The translations under genes were made by a program, and so were the position numbers. Below the pieces are notes generated by a model, which was not told the origin of the DNA, did not search any database, and was given only the letters and a program-made list of their open reading frames with translations. Source: Taudactylus pleione (Eukaryota > Chordata > Amphibia > Anura > Myobatrachidae). Taken from it: a stretch of DNA of 64,000 nt. Positions 32,235 through 42,918 of this stretch are shown piece after piece; position 1 is the stretch's first letter; each line of letters begins with the position of its first letter. The stretch spans positions 124,001 through 188,000 of the forward strand of contig JAUIMM010000701.1 in NCBI GenBank assembly GCA_031769625.1. The letters are read 5' to 3'.

Positions 32235-33835
32235 GTGCTAGGCGCCCTTCCAAGCAAGAAGATAAGCCTTCTGCGTGATGGGACGGGCCTCCCTCTGGGG
32301 GACCCCAGAGTAGGAGGCCGACTTCTTCAATTCGCCCAGTGCTGGCACAATACCACCATGGATGCCTGGGTGCGAGAAGTGGTCTCCCAGGGGTACGCCC
32401 TGTCTTTTCGGCACAGGCTGCCACGCCAGTTTTTTTGCACAAGTCCTTCTCAGGACAAAACCAAGGCCTTGCAGGTTCAGGAAGCCATAGAGGCCTTGCT
32501 GACGGCGGGGGTCATTATACCCGTACCACAATCTCAACGTGGGATGGGGTATTACTCTACGCTGTTTCTGGTGCAGAAACCCAATGACTCTCATCGCCCC
32601 AGCCTCAATTTGAAGTCCCTGAACAGGTTTCTCAGGTTTCCCAAATTCAGGATGGAAACTTTGCGTTCCATCATTCTGGCGATGGAACTGGGGGATTATA
32701 TGGTCTCCCTGGATATCCAGGACGCCTACCTCCATGTGCCTATAGCAACATCGCACCAACGGTTTCTGCGGTTTGCTATTCTCCACAAGAAGAGAAGGTC
32801 TCCTCCTTTACAGCTGCGAATTTACAGTTGTCTGAGCAGTGGCAGAGTGTTGGTGCACTCAGCGATGAGAGTTTTGGGGTCCATGGTGTCGGCATTCGAC
32901 ATGGTGGAGTTTGCCCAGTTCCATTCCAGGCCCCTGCAGAGGCTGATTCTTTCGGAATGGAACGGATTGCCACACAGGATCCGCTCTCAGATGCTGCTGT
33001 TGTCCTCGGAGGTGCGTCTGTCCCTGGCCTGGTGGCTACTGACGGCTCATCTCCTCGAAGGGCGCCTCTTTTGGATCCCGGAATGGGTTCTGCTCACGAC
33101 AGGTGCCAGTTTCCGGGGTTGGGGGGCGGTGACAGGCTCCTTGTCACTTCAGGGTCGTTGGTCGGCGGAGGAAGCGATTCTTCCCATCAACATCCTGGAA
33201 CTGCGGGCAGTGTACAGAGCCCTGTAGTCGTCCGGCACCGCTCTTCACGGAAGGGCCGTTCAGGTGCAGTCAGACAACGCCACCACGGTGGCGTACATCA
33301 ATCACCAGGGAGGGACTCGCAGTCGAGCTGCGATGTCGGAGGTGTCCCGCGTCCTGGCTTGGGCAGAGCGCTATCTTCCAGCTCTCTCGGCAGTCTTCAT
33401 CCCGGGAGTCCTCAATTGGGAGGCAGACTTCCTCAGCCGTTATGACGTGCATCCCGGGGAATGGTCGCTTCATCCACAGGTATTCCAACTGCTCATGGAC
33501 AAGTGGGGGCTGCCAGAGCTGGACCTGATGGCGTCCCGTCACTATCACAAGCTGCCCGTGTACGGGTCAAGGACAAGGGACGCAGGCGCAAGTCTGATAG
33601 ACGCGCTGTCGGTGAAATGGCTCTTTCACCTGGCTTACTTGTTCCCTCCGATATCTCTGCTGCCTCGGGTCCTGCGCAAGTTCAAGCAGGACAGAGGCAC
33701 ACTCATCCTGGTGGCCCAGAAGGCCGTGGTACTCCGATCTGCGGAGCCTGTCCATCGACACTCCGTACCTCCTACCTCAACGGCGGGACCTGTTGTCTCA
33801 GGGGCCCTGTCTTCACCCGGATCTGGGTCGACTAT
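32235..33835 (+). pseudogene. DIRS-D RT/RNase H, active site deleted
   Basis: The RT fingers and first palm motif are readable (RPSLNLKSLNRFLRFPKFRM, LDIQDAYLHVPI). At about 32,781 the sequence jumps from RFLRFAI to the region just before VHSAMRVLGSMVSAFDMVEF, so the YLDD box and its surroundings are gone. RNase H follows, with the aspartate of the first motif changed (LLTTGASFRGWG where copy A has TTDASLRGWG), then a stop at 33,225-33,227, QSDNATTVAYINHQ, NWEADFLS and the DAM-like block with YLFPPISLLP. A short deletion near 33,705 changes frame so that this frame runs on into the recombinase. Confidence 0.85.
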
Positions 33836-35043
33836 CTTTGACGGCGTGGCTCTTGAGACAGCCGTCCTGAGGTCTCGGGGCTTTTCTAGCTCCGTTATTA
33901 CCACCATGCTGAGGGCGCGCAAGCCTGTTTCCGCGAGGATCTACGACAGAGTGTGGCACACTTACTTTCAGTGGTGCGAGGCCAGAAGATATGATCCCCA
34001 GGTGTTCCGGGTTTCACGTATTCTGGCTTTCCTTCAGTCGGGTTTGGACTTAGGACAGTGTTGGCTAACCTTGACACTCCAGCTGTTGTGGAACTATATA
34101 TCCCAGCATGCCCTGCCACAGTTTTAGCATGCGCTAATAGCAAAACTGTAGCAGTGCATCCTGGGTTATGTAGTTCCATAACAGCTGGAGTGTCAAGGTT
34201 AGCCAACACTGACTTAGGATTACGTCTTTCCTCACTGAAGGTGCACGTGTCTGCTCTGTCGGTGTGGTTCCAGCGCAGGATTGCTGCTATGCCGGATGTA
34301 CACACCTTTTTCCAAGGTGTTTTAAGAATCCAGCCTCCCTTTGTGCCACCTGTGGCCCCGTGGGATTTGGCGGTGGTTCTTCGGGCCTTACAGGGTCCTC
34401 CTTTTGAGCCCTTGGAGTCAGTGGAGCTCAAGTGGCTAATTTTTAAGACGGTTTTCCTCTTGGCAATTGCTTCTGCCAGGAGGGTTTCGGATTTGGGGGC
34501 GCTTTCCTGTCGTCCCCCTTTTCTGGTTTTTCATCAGGACAGAGCGGTGCTTCGCACTCGTCCTGATTTCCTGCCTAAGGTGGTTTCTAGGTTCCACATT
34601 AATCAGGAAATTGTTGTACCAGCCTTTCAGTCGCCCGATCTTTCGGCTGGGGAGGCATCCTTAGACGTTGTCCGTGCACTCCAGGTTTATGTGGACCGGA
34701 CTAGTTCTGTGAGGAAGTCGGATTCTTTGTTTATCCTCTTTGGTTTTCACAAGAGGGGTTGGCCTGCCAACAAACAGACTCTAGCCCGTTGTCTTCGTTC
34801 TATTATTGAGGCTTATATGCAGGAGGGTTTACCTGTTCCAGCCTCTGTTAATGCTCATTCCACTCGGTCTGTGGGCCCTTTTGGGCTGCTAGCCGTGGCG
34901 CCTCTGCTGTTCAGCTGTGTAAGGCGGCCACCAGGGCTTCCATTCAGACCTTTTTGAGGTTCTATGCGTTTGACACCTTTGCCTCTCAGGATGCATCCTT
35001 TGGGCGCCGGGTTCTATCAGCACAGGAGCGTCCCCGCCCTTAG
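33828..35043 (+). pseudogene. DIRS-D tyrosine recombinase, split by a MITE
   Basis: The N-terminal part is IFDGVALETAVLRSRG, RIYDRVWHTYFQWC, VSRILAFLQSGLDLG. A 156-bp MITE then interrupts it. After the MITE the sequence continues with SLKVHVSALSVWF, the arginine motif SARRVSDLGAL and HSTRSVG. A further shift just after HSTRSVG puts the tyrosine region (in the +1 frame, IQTFLRFYAFDTFAS) out of frame. Stop TAG at 35,041-35,043. Confidence 0.85.
34056..34211. mobile_element. 156-bp hAT MITE inside DIRS-D recombinase, perfect 8-bp duplication
   Basis: Starts CAGTGTTGGCTAACCTTGAC and ends with its complement (GTCAAGGTTAGCCAACACTG); arms match over about 40 bp. It is flanked by ACTTAGGA at 34,048-34,055 and again at 34,212-34,219. 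CAGTG...CACTG ends and an 8-bp target duplication identify the hAT superfamily. Confidence 0.97.
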
Positions 35044-35065
35044 TTGGACTGCTTTGGGACATCCC

Positions 35066-35100
35066 TTTGTTATCTCTGTTTCTACGAAGTCCACAGGGCA
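35066..35100. repeat. DIRS-D internal complementary region, one half missing
   Basis: Only the half corresponding to TTATCTCTGTTTCTACGAAG and CCACAGGG is present. The neighbouring half seen in copy A (complement of the other outer end, plus the GGTAAG inverted motif) is absent between GGGACATCCC and GTTATCTC. Confidence 0.7.
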
Positions 35101-35242
35101 CCCGCCCTGACGCACCTGGCTTCATATGGGCTCTGTGACTGGTCACCGGTTTTCCGTCTCCCATTTCTGTGAGTATGGTTCTTGTGTGTTCCAGTCTTCC
35201 TTCTCTCTGTTTCGTCTCCTCCTCCGGCCTGGGCTGCTTACC

Positions 35243-35437
35243 AACTGAGGTGCCTGTGGCTCGGGGGCGGGGTATAGGGGAGGATGGACCCAAGTGCATC
35301 CTGGGAGCAGCTAAAAGCTTTAACTGCGTGGTGCCCGAGGATCCAGGATCCAGCTATACCCCAAGGTCACACTGTGGACCCTATGGACTTCATAGAAACA
35401 GAGATAACAAAGGTAAGTTCTTACCATATCGCTTGTT
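35243..35437. repeat. DIRS-D right inverted terminal repeat
   Basis: Inverted partner of 29,573-29,735. It carries CTATGGACTTCATAGAAACA and the terminal GGTAAGTTCTTACC at 35,412-35,425, the same motif as at the left end of copy A. Confidence 0.85.
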
Positions 35438-35771
35438 TTTGGTGGACAGTATGGGCAGAAAACTGCACTTCTGCCCTCTCGTCACTTCCAGGTACCAAAT
35501 CTGAAGGGGAAATATACCTTACCATCAAGGCATAGGCAGCCGTGGGGGGAAGGTTTCCAGTTGCCTGGAAACCCCCCTCCCTAACACACACCATGATAAC
35601 CACAATAGAATTGGCATATAATAATGTTGCATGTGTTTAAGATCCTCTCAGTGTCACTAATGAAATAATTAGCACCATCTGTTAATCTTTCAAAATGAGT
35701 CAGCCAGTAATGAATACTTGTGCACCAACAAGACTATTTGGAAAACATGCACTGATATAGACCACCTATAG
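35438..35771. other. Intergenic gap, nothing seen
   Basis: No recognised feature between DIRS-D and the next hAT-like repeat. Confidence 0.4.
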
Positions 35772-36067
35772 CAGGGGTGGGGAACCTTTTTTCTGCCAAG
35801 GGCCATTTTGATATATATAACATTATTTGCAGGCCAGGTTAAGGCCACACCACCTCCATGTGATGTCACACGGGGTGTGGCCACAATCGCCAACCTGAAG
35901 AATCCTAATAACGTGTCAGGCGGCACTGCTGCATAGATTCTAGTTGTAGTGTTGCATTCTAGGCACCTTGCTAGCCAGATGAGGCTAGCAGAAAAAAACT
36001 CAAGAGGGCCAGACCAAATGATCTGAGGGCCTTATACGGCCCCCGGGCAGGAGGTTCCTTATCTCTG
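35772..36067. mobile_element. hAT-like non-autonomous element
   Basis: Ends CAGGGGTGGGGAACCTTTTT and the complement of AGGAGGTTCCTTATCTCTG. The pair GCCAAGGGCC / GGGCCTTATACGGCCC lies inside. The flanking 8 bp match at five positions, as expected of an old hAT insertion. Confidence 0.75.
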
Positions 36068-37249
36068 ATGTAGAGGGTCAATTATTAATACTATATAATC
36101 ATACACTATCCAATACATAAGGATACCAATTTGCAGGTGCGCCGACAGTTGGGTGAAGGCGTGTGGCCTAATCGCGGGAGGTGTGGTCACACCCCCTTAG
36201 GGGTAAACCAAATTTTTTAAGCTACGCGTTGGGGAGGGGGACACTATGAGCCCCTCAGCCTGGCGCATAGTCAGTGGGGGTTGCGATTAGTGTGATTGTT
36301 CCCCCAACACAGGCATAAGAGGCTGCTGCTAAGCAGCTGCGAGCATTCTCCCTGGGCAGCCTAGCACACAGCAGCATGTTCTGGGCTGCTGTGATGTAAG
36401 AGGGGGTGGGGGGTGGCACCAGACCCCAGCCCCTGACTGGCCTCTCCAGCAAGCCCGGGTGATTAGTACCCGCTCTCCCCCCCCCCTCTCGGTGCCCCTA
36501 CCAATCTGAACATCTATGTCCAGGGCAGTGCAAGGTTCTTTTTCTGCCTAGAGATTCCCAAACTTGCTCAAATGATCTGGAATGGAGCCCACATCTCAAA
36601 TAAAAACATTCAGCAGGATGGCCCTACTTCCGTATATAATGACATACTTTGATCGCTGATCCTGTATACATTATGTCAGAATTATTACATACTCTATACT
36701 TCATATGACGTATATTATAACTAGTTAAGTGCTGACTATGCCCTCTTCATGGACTGGCCATACTTGTTTTAAAATCAGGCATTTGGAAACCCCTCTAGAA
36801 ATCCTGGGACCTGCTTTTGCCACTGCAAGGTGCAATCAGGCAGGGACATAGATAAGGAACTGGGCTGATTAACAGTAGTGGGGCTCATGTAGAGTTGGAC
36901 GCAAAAGCAATTTGCGCATATATCTCTACAAAATGTGCATTTTTATACTGTGCTTCAAATATTACTTATTTGTCCATATAGCACCTGGGACACATTTTGC
37001 ACAGACTCCTTGGGACAGAGTCAACTAACCGTGGTGTTTACAGTGCACGTAAAGCTCAGAGTTTAATGCCCAGAGCTATTCAATTATTAGTCAATTTCCC
37101 TGTGTGGGGAAATGGTTACTACATGCCCTAGGCCCCAGAGGGTACTTTTGTCAAATAATTTTTTGCGTTAATTGCACATTCTGGGTCTTAACGCGCAGGA
37201 TAGCAAACCTTGATTGAATAGCTCAGGGATGATAATCGGACATGGAATT
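36068..37249. other. Intergenic sequence, no gene seen
   Basis: Mixed AT- and GC-rich sequence with short homopolymers (C run at 36,478-36,487). Open frames here are short and have no family features. Confidence 0.4.
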
Positions 37250-37795
37250 GAATCTGCTGCTATGTGTTATGTTAATTGGTCAATGAAGTCTCCAGGCGGA
37301 CCATTGGACTCAACCCCATGCCACGTAAACACACCCTACACCATTATGGAACCACCACCAGCCTGCACGGTGCCTTGTTGACAACTGGGGTCTATGGCCT
37401 TATGGGGTCTGCTCCACATCCGAACCCAAAACAACTGAAACCATGAGTCATCGGACCACACCACGTTACCAGTCCTCCAGGGTTCAATTAGTGACGTCAC
37501 AAGCCCAGGTGAAGAGTAGTGTTAACGGGAAATCTGGTGGGTCTTCTGCTCCCATATCCCATAGAAGGTAAAGAACACTGCACTCACTTGCTGGGTATGC
37601 GTCAGGTGGATGTGATTTGAGACAGTGTCACTTGTCTGTTACCACAGACAATACTGACCAGACGCTGCTGGCCGCGATCAGTAAACACCTGTGGTTGGCC
37701 ACTGTGCTCTCCATGGTGTGTGGTAATGCCTTGCATAAGGTATTCCCGATACACACTTGAGATCGTAGATTGAGGAAAGTTGAATGTCCGCACAA
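37250..37795 (-). pseudogene. Relic of a second Tc1-type transposase
   Basis: On the minus strand the N-terminal part (37,795-37,605) reads VRTFNFPQSTISSVYREY, EHSGQPQVFTDRGQQRLV and then stops. Further on are NVVWSDDSWFQLF (first catalytic Asp region) and GGGSIMV, a stop, then GVFTWHGVESNGP, the Tc1 motif with a Trp codon turned into TAG. The rest of the catalytic domain is missing. The family is not the same as at 22.75 kb. Its 5' end is fused to a terminal repeat of that other family. Confidence 0.8.
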
Positions 37796-37989
37796 GTGGG
37801 AGGCAAATATATAAACCGTTGTAATTCCTACACCGTTCACCTGATTTGGATGTAATTACCCTCAAATTAAATCTGAAAGTCTGCAGTTAAAGCGCATCTT
37901 GTTTGTTTCATTTCAAAGCCATTGTGGTGGTGAATAGAGGCCAAAATATGAAAATTCTGTCAACGTCCCAATATTTATGCATCTGACTG
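37796..37989 (+). repeat. Solo terminal inverted repeat of the 22.75-kb Tc1 family
   Basis: Nearly identical to 24,200-24,391 over its whole length, from AGTGGGAGGCA through CTACACCGTTCACCTGATTT to ATTTATGCATCTGACTG, with the expected TA after it (37,990-37,991). It abuts the unrelated transposase relic on its left. Confidence 0.93.
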
Positions 37990-38339
37990 TATATAAGCAT
38001 GTGGAAGGGCACTCCCTTATATATTTAAATGCCGGGGTGTCATCCAAAGGGAGTAAATATACTTGCAGTAATCCCTGAATCCCAGGAACAAGGCGGCACT
38101 CCTCCGACTTAATAAAGTGCAAAAAAAACAGCTTTATCCATAAATAATATGGTATGTTTGTTTATTTTATATATATATATATATATATAAAATACTTCCA
38201 GACAAAAAGACGACACTCTGAGTCTGTATAATGCCAAAAATTTGTATTCCAAAGGATCAATGTTTCGGGTAATGTACCCCTTCACCAGGACCACATAACA
38301 GGATGAAGGGGTATATTCCCCGAAACGATCCTTTTTATT
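37990..38339. other. Unidentified repeat-like segment with TA run
   Basis: Contains (TA)11 at about 38,168-38,190 and an inverted pair: GGATCAATGTTTCGGGTAAT ... with ATTCCCCGAAACGATCC (38,253-38,333), which encloses TACCCCTTCACCAGG / AGGATGAAGGGGTA. No coding sequence recognised. Confidence 0.45.
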
Positions 38340-41300
38340 GAGAATAAAATAGAAAAAATGGGGTACAGAAAAAGGAGAAAGGGGCATAGGGGGTAAAAGA
38401 AAACACAATAACAATGAAAATTATAAGGTATGAACAGGACATCCATAAATATCTAGCAATTATTACAATACAAAATATAGCAAATAGATAGACTAAACAT
38501 CTGAATCTCCTGAGGGAGGTTCATTTAGATTGCAAGGGGAAGACGGATCCAGAGGCCTAATTCTCGTAGAGAGGGCACCTCTACCTTCAGTGACATAGAT
38601 ATGCCATGGGTACCACTTTACAATAGGTGAAGACGGAGCCTTAGAGTAACTAGCATCCCTAGTCTCCATTTCGAAATGAAATTTAGTTTTTGTAACAACT
38701 TTGGCAAATGGGGGGGGGGAGGGGACTTCCAATGTTGGGCTAAAGTTGTCAACTGTATCAGCAGAGGGTGTAATTAACAATGTGAACATTACTAATAGAG
38801 GAGGGGATAGAAATGCCTAAGTAGGATAGGGAGGAGTCCTTCCAAGAAAAAGGAAAACGTCCTTTCAGGGATTGAAGGATTGCAGGGGGAATGTTGATAG
38901 GTAGAGCTTCTGTTTTAGTCGTATTCAATTTGTAATAGGAAGCAGCACTATAGTTTAAAATATTGTGGAGGAGAATCAACGAAGTCTCCGGGTCAGTCAC
39001 AAACAATAAAACATTGTCTGCAAAGAGACACAATTTATGAGAAGTGTTACCTACTGAGAGACCAGGGAAATCAGTGGATGAGAATCATTTGGGCGAGGGG
39101 TTCTATAGCCAATACAAAGATTAGTGGGGAGAGAGGGCATCCCTGTCTAGTGCTGTTAGATATTTGGAAAGGTGAGGAAAGGAAGCCATTGCTAAAAATC
39201 CAGGCTGAGGGGCCAGTGTAAAGAGCATGGAGTCTGCGCATATAGTCCCAATGGAGTCTGTCGAATGCTTTTTCAGCATCTAGTGATAAGAGGAGAAGTG
39301 GTCGTTTATTATGTGAGGCCCATTCCACCAGGTCCAGAACCCTACGTGTATTGTCGGGAGCCTGACGTCCAGTAACGAAGCCCACCTGGTCAGGGTGTAT
39401 TAACTGAGGAAGTAGTGGGTTCAGACGATTAGCTATTAATTTAGCATAGATTTTAATGTCCATGTTAAGAAGTGCTATAGGTCTGTAGTTTTTACAGTCA
39501 GAGGGATCCTTGCCCGGCTTCAGGATAGTCACAATTTGTGCCTCCACAATTACGGCTGGAAAGGAGCCAGTTGTAGAAGCCTCTAGATATAGCTGTAAAA
39601 GGATTGGGGAAAGGACGCCTCTGAATTCAGAGTAAAAAGAGTTAATAAAGCCATCTGGGCCTGGAGCCTTACCCTTAGGGAGTTGCCTAATTACAGACTG
39701 TATCTCCTCCAGTGACCAAGGGGCGTTTAAGGACGCCAGGCTACCTGCATCTAAGGTAGGAAGAGACAAACTATCTAGAAAAGAAGAAATAATAGGGGTG
39801 GAGGGATCTTTAGACAGGTTATACAATTTTGCATAGTATTTTGAGAACAGATTGACAATTTCGAGGGGATTAAGGCATTTGGAACCGGAGGGGGAGAGAT
39901 GACACTTAACCCTATTTCTGGCTTGGTGACCGCAGAGTTTACGAGCTAAAAGGTGAGAAGCTTTATTCCCGGCAGTATAGAACTTGTGACATAATCGAGT
40001 AAGGTCTGAGTGCATGCGGAGCATAAACAGTTTCTGGAGCTGCTGTCGGACCTCTTGCAGTTGTTTACGCAACAACCTAGTAGGGTGGGCCTGATTCTGA
40101 GATTCCAAGGATCGAAGGGAAGACTCCAAATCGATTTGTGATTTACGGGAGCGAGCTTTAAGTTGAGCACCTTTTTGGATAGAGGTGCCGCGAAGTACCG
40201 CCTTCAGGACACACCAATATGTAAAAACTGAAGTGTCCGAAGGCGAGTTGGTCTGAGTATATAGCGTAAGAGACTCCGTAAAAGCCTTTAGAATCTCAGG
40301 ATCATTGAGATGGTAGTTAGGAAAACACCAAGGGCGTGTAGGGGGGAAATGTTTATCAGTACTCCAGGACTATAGGAGGGGAGCATGATCAGACCAAGTG
40401 ATGGGGAGAATTTAAATTTTCTTAGTGGACTGGAGGATCCTTTTATCCAGAAGAATAAGATCTATTCTGGAGTAGCTATTATGGACAGAAGAGAAGAAAG
40501 TATAGTCTCTCTCATCTGGGGAAAGGGTGCGCCAGGCGTCATACAAGTCAAACTCAGCTAACAGTTTCTTAAATGCAAGTGAGGGGCCCACATCACAGGG
40601 GGAAGAAGAGTGTCCCTGAGAGGAAGAGCGATCCAGTTTGGGGTCAAGGACTAGGTTAAAGTCACCCATCAGTATTAGGGCGCCTTGACGGAGCTTAGCA
40701 ATTTCTCTCAGGAAAGGGACCTGGCGAGAATTGGGAGCATATATAGACACTAGGGTAACTGGAACTTCCTCAACAATGCGAGTAAGGATAAGGAAATGCT
40801 CATTTTTATATTCAATTTTCCTATATAGTACAAATGGGGTATTTACATGAAATAAAATAGCGACCCCATTCCGTTTGGATGGGCCATTAGCGTTATAGCA
40901 GGTAGGGTACCTATGGTCTTTATATATGGGGGGCGCAGCAGAAGAGAAATGCGTCTCCTGTAAGGCCACAATATTTGCTCTATGTTGATGAAAAGTGGAG
41001 AGAGCTAATCAACGTTTATGTGGGGAGTTAAGTCCCTTGACATTTAGGGAAAAAAACCTTAACCATTTATAGTCATACAGTTGTGTGAGCACCGTGGATA
41101 TACTTGTTATGAAAAACAAAAGAAAAAAACATCTTTAAAAAAAGGGGAAAAAAAAATAGGGTGAGACAGAATCAAATCAAACAGCCCAGTATATTGGGCC
41201 ACAGTAGTTGCCGTGGGGAAAAAAAATGGCAAAATTGTTAACATGTGGGCGGTGGACTGTTCCAATACCCACCCAGAGACCTCATATATAAAAACAAACA

Positions 41301-41836
41301 ATTATTGTGCAACATAGAAAATACAATATTGGCAGTATATATCATATATGATTGAAAATAGAACTATCAGTACTGCCGAGGACAAGAAATAAAATAGAAA
41401 CAGTATAAACAGTACAATATCAACATATAAAACATTTCTCAAAACCTATATGTGAAACTGACATCCTAGTTACTATAGCAAATAGGATGTAATAAAATAA
41501 CAAGCACCATAGTCGCAAATCCTGTGATATAACATAGGCCAAAGTTATCAATAAATCAAGGTCTAAGACCTATATATACTTGCGGCTAAGAAGACCAATG
41601 CATAGTGTCCCGGAGCGGAGCGACCAACAGAAATAGGAATGTCTCATCCGGAAGGGTCAAACATTGTTGGTGCTACAATAGGCAACCAGGTAGCAACCCA
41701 GTCCAGGAAAATGCATATGATTCAACCAATAAAATAACAAATGAGATTGTATAAATCCAGGAAATCTTCATCCAACTTGGGTCCATTCAGACTGAATGGG
41801 ATTAGGAGACACTGATGCAATGGAGAGAGGGATTTC
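38340..41836 (-). mobile_element. L1-like LINE A, left portion (ORF2 and 3' end)
   Basis: This is the 3' part of a non-LTR retrotransposon on the minus strand. ORF1 of the same element is at 54,277-55,135, on the other side of DIRS copy B. The order endonuclease, RT, 3' tail and the orientation fit a single element split by insertion. On the minus strand the 3' end has an AATAAA-type A-rich tail near 38,340. The stretch 41,060-41,836 is the ORF1-ORF2 spacer and the last ORF1 codons. Confidence 0.85.
38500..41055 (-). pseudogene. LINE A ORF2: AP endonuclease and reverse transcriptase, degenerate
   Basis: Endonuclease motifs in order: LNVKGLNSPHKR (followed by a stop), ALQETHFS, SIYAPN, LMGDFNLVLD, SRIDLILLD and, past a stop at 40,412, ITWSDHAPLL. 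RT follows from 40,129: LPKGKAPGPDGF, YRPIALLNMDIKIYAKLIAN, HPDQVGFVTGRQ, LSLDAEKAFDRLHW, TRQGCPLSPLIF. After a frame change the active-site loop reads FADN instead of FADD (39,013-39,024), so the second catalytic aspartate is replaced. Then LGISIPSSI and a decayed C terminus. L1-like/Tx1-like group by motif style. Confidence 0.88.
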
Positions 41837-41975
41837 TCTTTCATCCACTAGGGGACACTGGAGATGCTTACGCTGGGGTATAGAGGCGTGGATAGCTGGA
41901 GCTGGCACTTCAATCATTCAAAAGTGTGAAGCTCCTCCCCCTCTATGCCCCACCAGCCCTCAGTTTTAGAAAATG
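41837..41975. repeat. DIRS-B left inverted terminal repeat
   Basis: Contains CATCCACTAGGGGACACTGG, AGATGCTTACGCTGGGGTAT and CTCCCCCTCTATGCCCCACC. Its inverted partner is 54,102-54,276. Confidence 0.9.
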
Positions 41976-42918
41976 TGCCTACGGAGCTGGTCACAACCTG
42001 CTGTGCTCCAGCAGGACACTTATTTTTTTTCTTCTATTTAACATTTATTCTTTTAATTTTTTTTATTATTTTAAACATCTTTTAAATTTTTTTATTGAGG
42101 TACCCTTTGCCACCTCTCTAACAGGAAGGAGTGTGCAGTGCTTACAAGGAAAAGCATTTGACAGCTCCTTAACGCCACTCACATACACAGCACTTTAACT
42201 GCTCAGAGACACGAAGACAAGTGCTGTTGAAACCAGCCAGGGAGCGCAGTGAGTAAATCACCTGCGCATCCCCCGTCTCCTGACCCGCTGTCAGCGCCGG
42301 ATACAGAGAGCGCTATGGAGCATGAGTCATCTGCTCTCCGCGCTGCTAAGCGCGGCTAAGTGGCTCATACTCAGCGGGGCTGGCAACAGCTGCTAGTGCT
42401 GCTCCTGGATTTACAGCTCCCCTCTCCCCGCTGCTGAGCGCAGCTAAGCGGCTCCTCATCGGGGCTGGTAAAAGCTGATAGCGATGCTACTTGATTAGCA
42501 GCTCCCCTCCCCACGGCTGAGCGCGGCTGGTGGCTCCTACAACGGGGCTTGCAGGGGGAGGTGATTACTGCAGGCAGCCATACTAGAAGCCCTGTAGGCT
42601 TGAGAAAGGGGGGCGGAGCTTAACTGCGCGGGCTCCCTGTCTATTTTACGCGGGAGTGGCTGTGAGAACAGCGTGGCTGCTGTTTGTTAACCTGTTTGCC
42701 TGCATCTCCATTATAGGTGGGGTGCGGCACATGCAGAAGGCTGATTCTCCTGACTACATCCCTGGCAAAAGGCTGTGATGAGTAATCACTGGGGTGTAAG
42801 TGCAGGGAATCTAATCTGTGGGAGGGGGTACCTCTTCCTCTGTGCCCCAACCAGCCTTCTGTTTTATTTCTAATTCACCTTTGTTTCTACTGTGTCCCTC
42901 TGGTGACTGTGTGTATCC

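Larger units (their letters stand above)
29573..35437 (+). mobile_element. DIRS retrotransposon copy D, same family as copy A, heavily damaged
   Basis: Left and right inverted termini (29,573-29,735 and 35,243-35,437) share the CGGGGGCGGGGTATAGG block with copy A. Gene order ORF1, RT/RNase H, recombinase on the plus strand. Damage: two frameshifts in ORF1, loss of about 330 bp of RT including the active site, a stop before RNase H, a shift fusing RNase H to recombinase, a hAT MITE inside the recombinase, and a shift before the catalytic tyrosine. The internal complementary region near 35,066-35,100 has lost about 75 bp relative to copy A. Cannot be autonomous. Confidence 0.9.
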
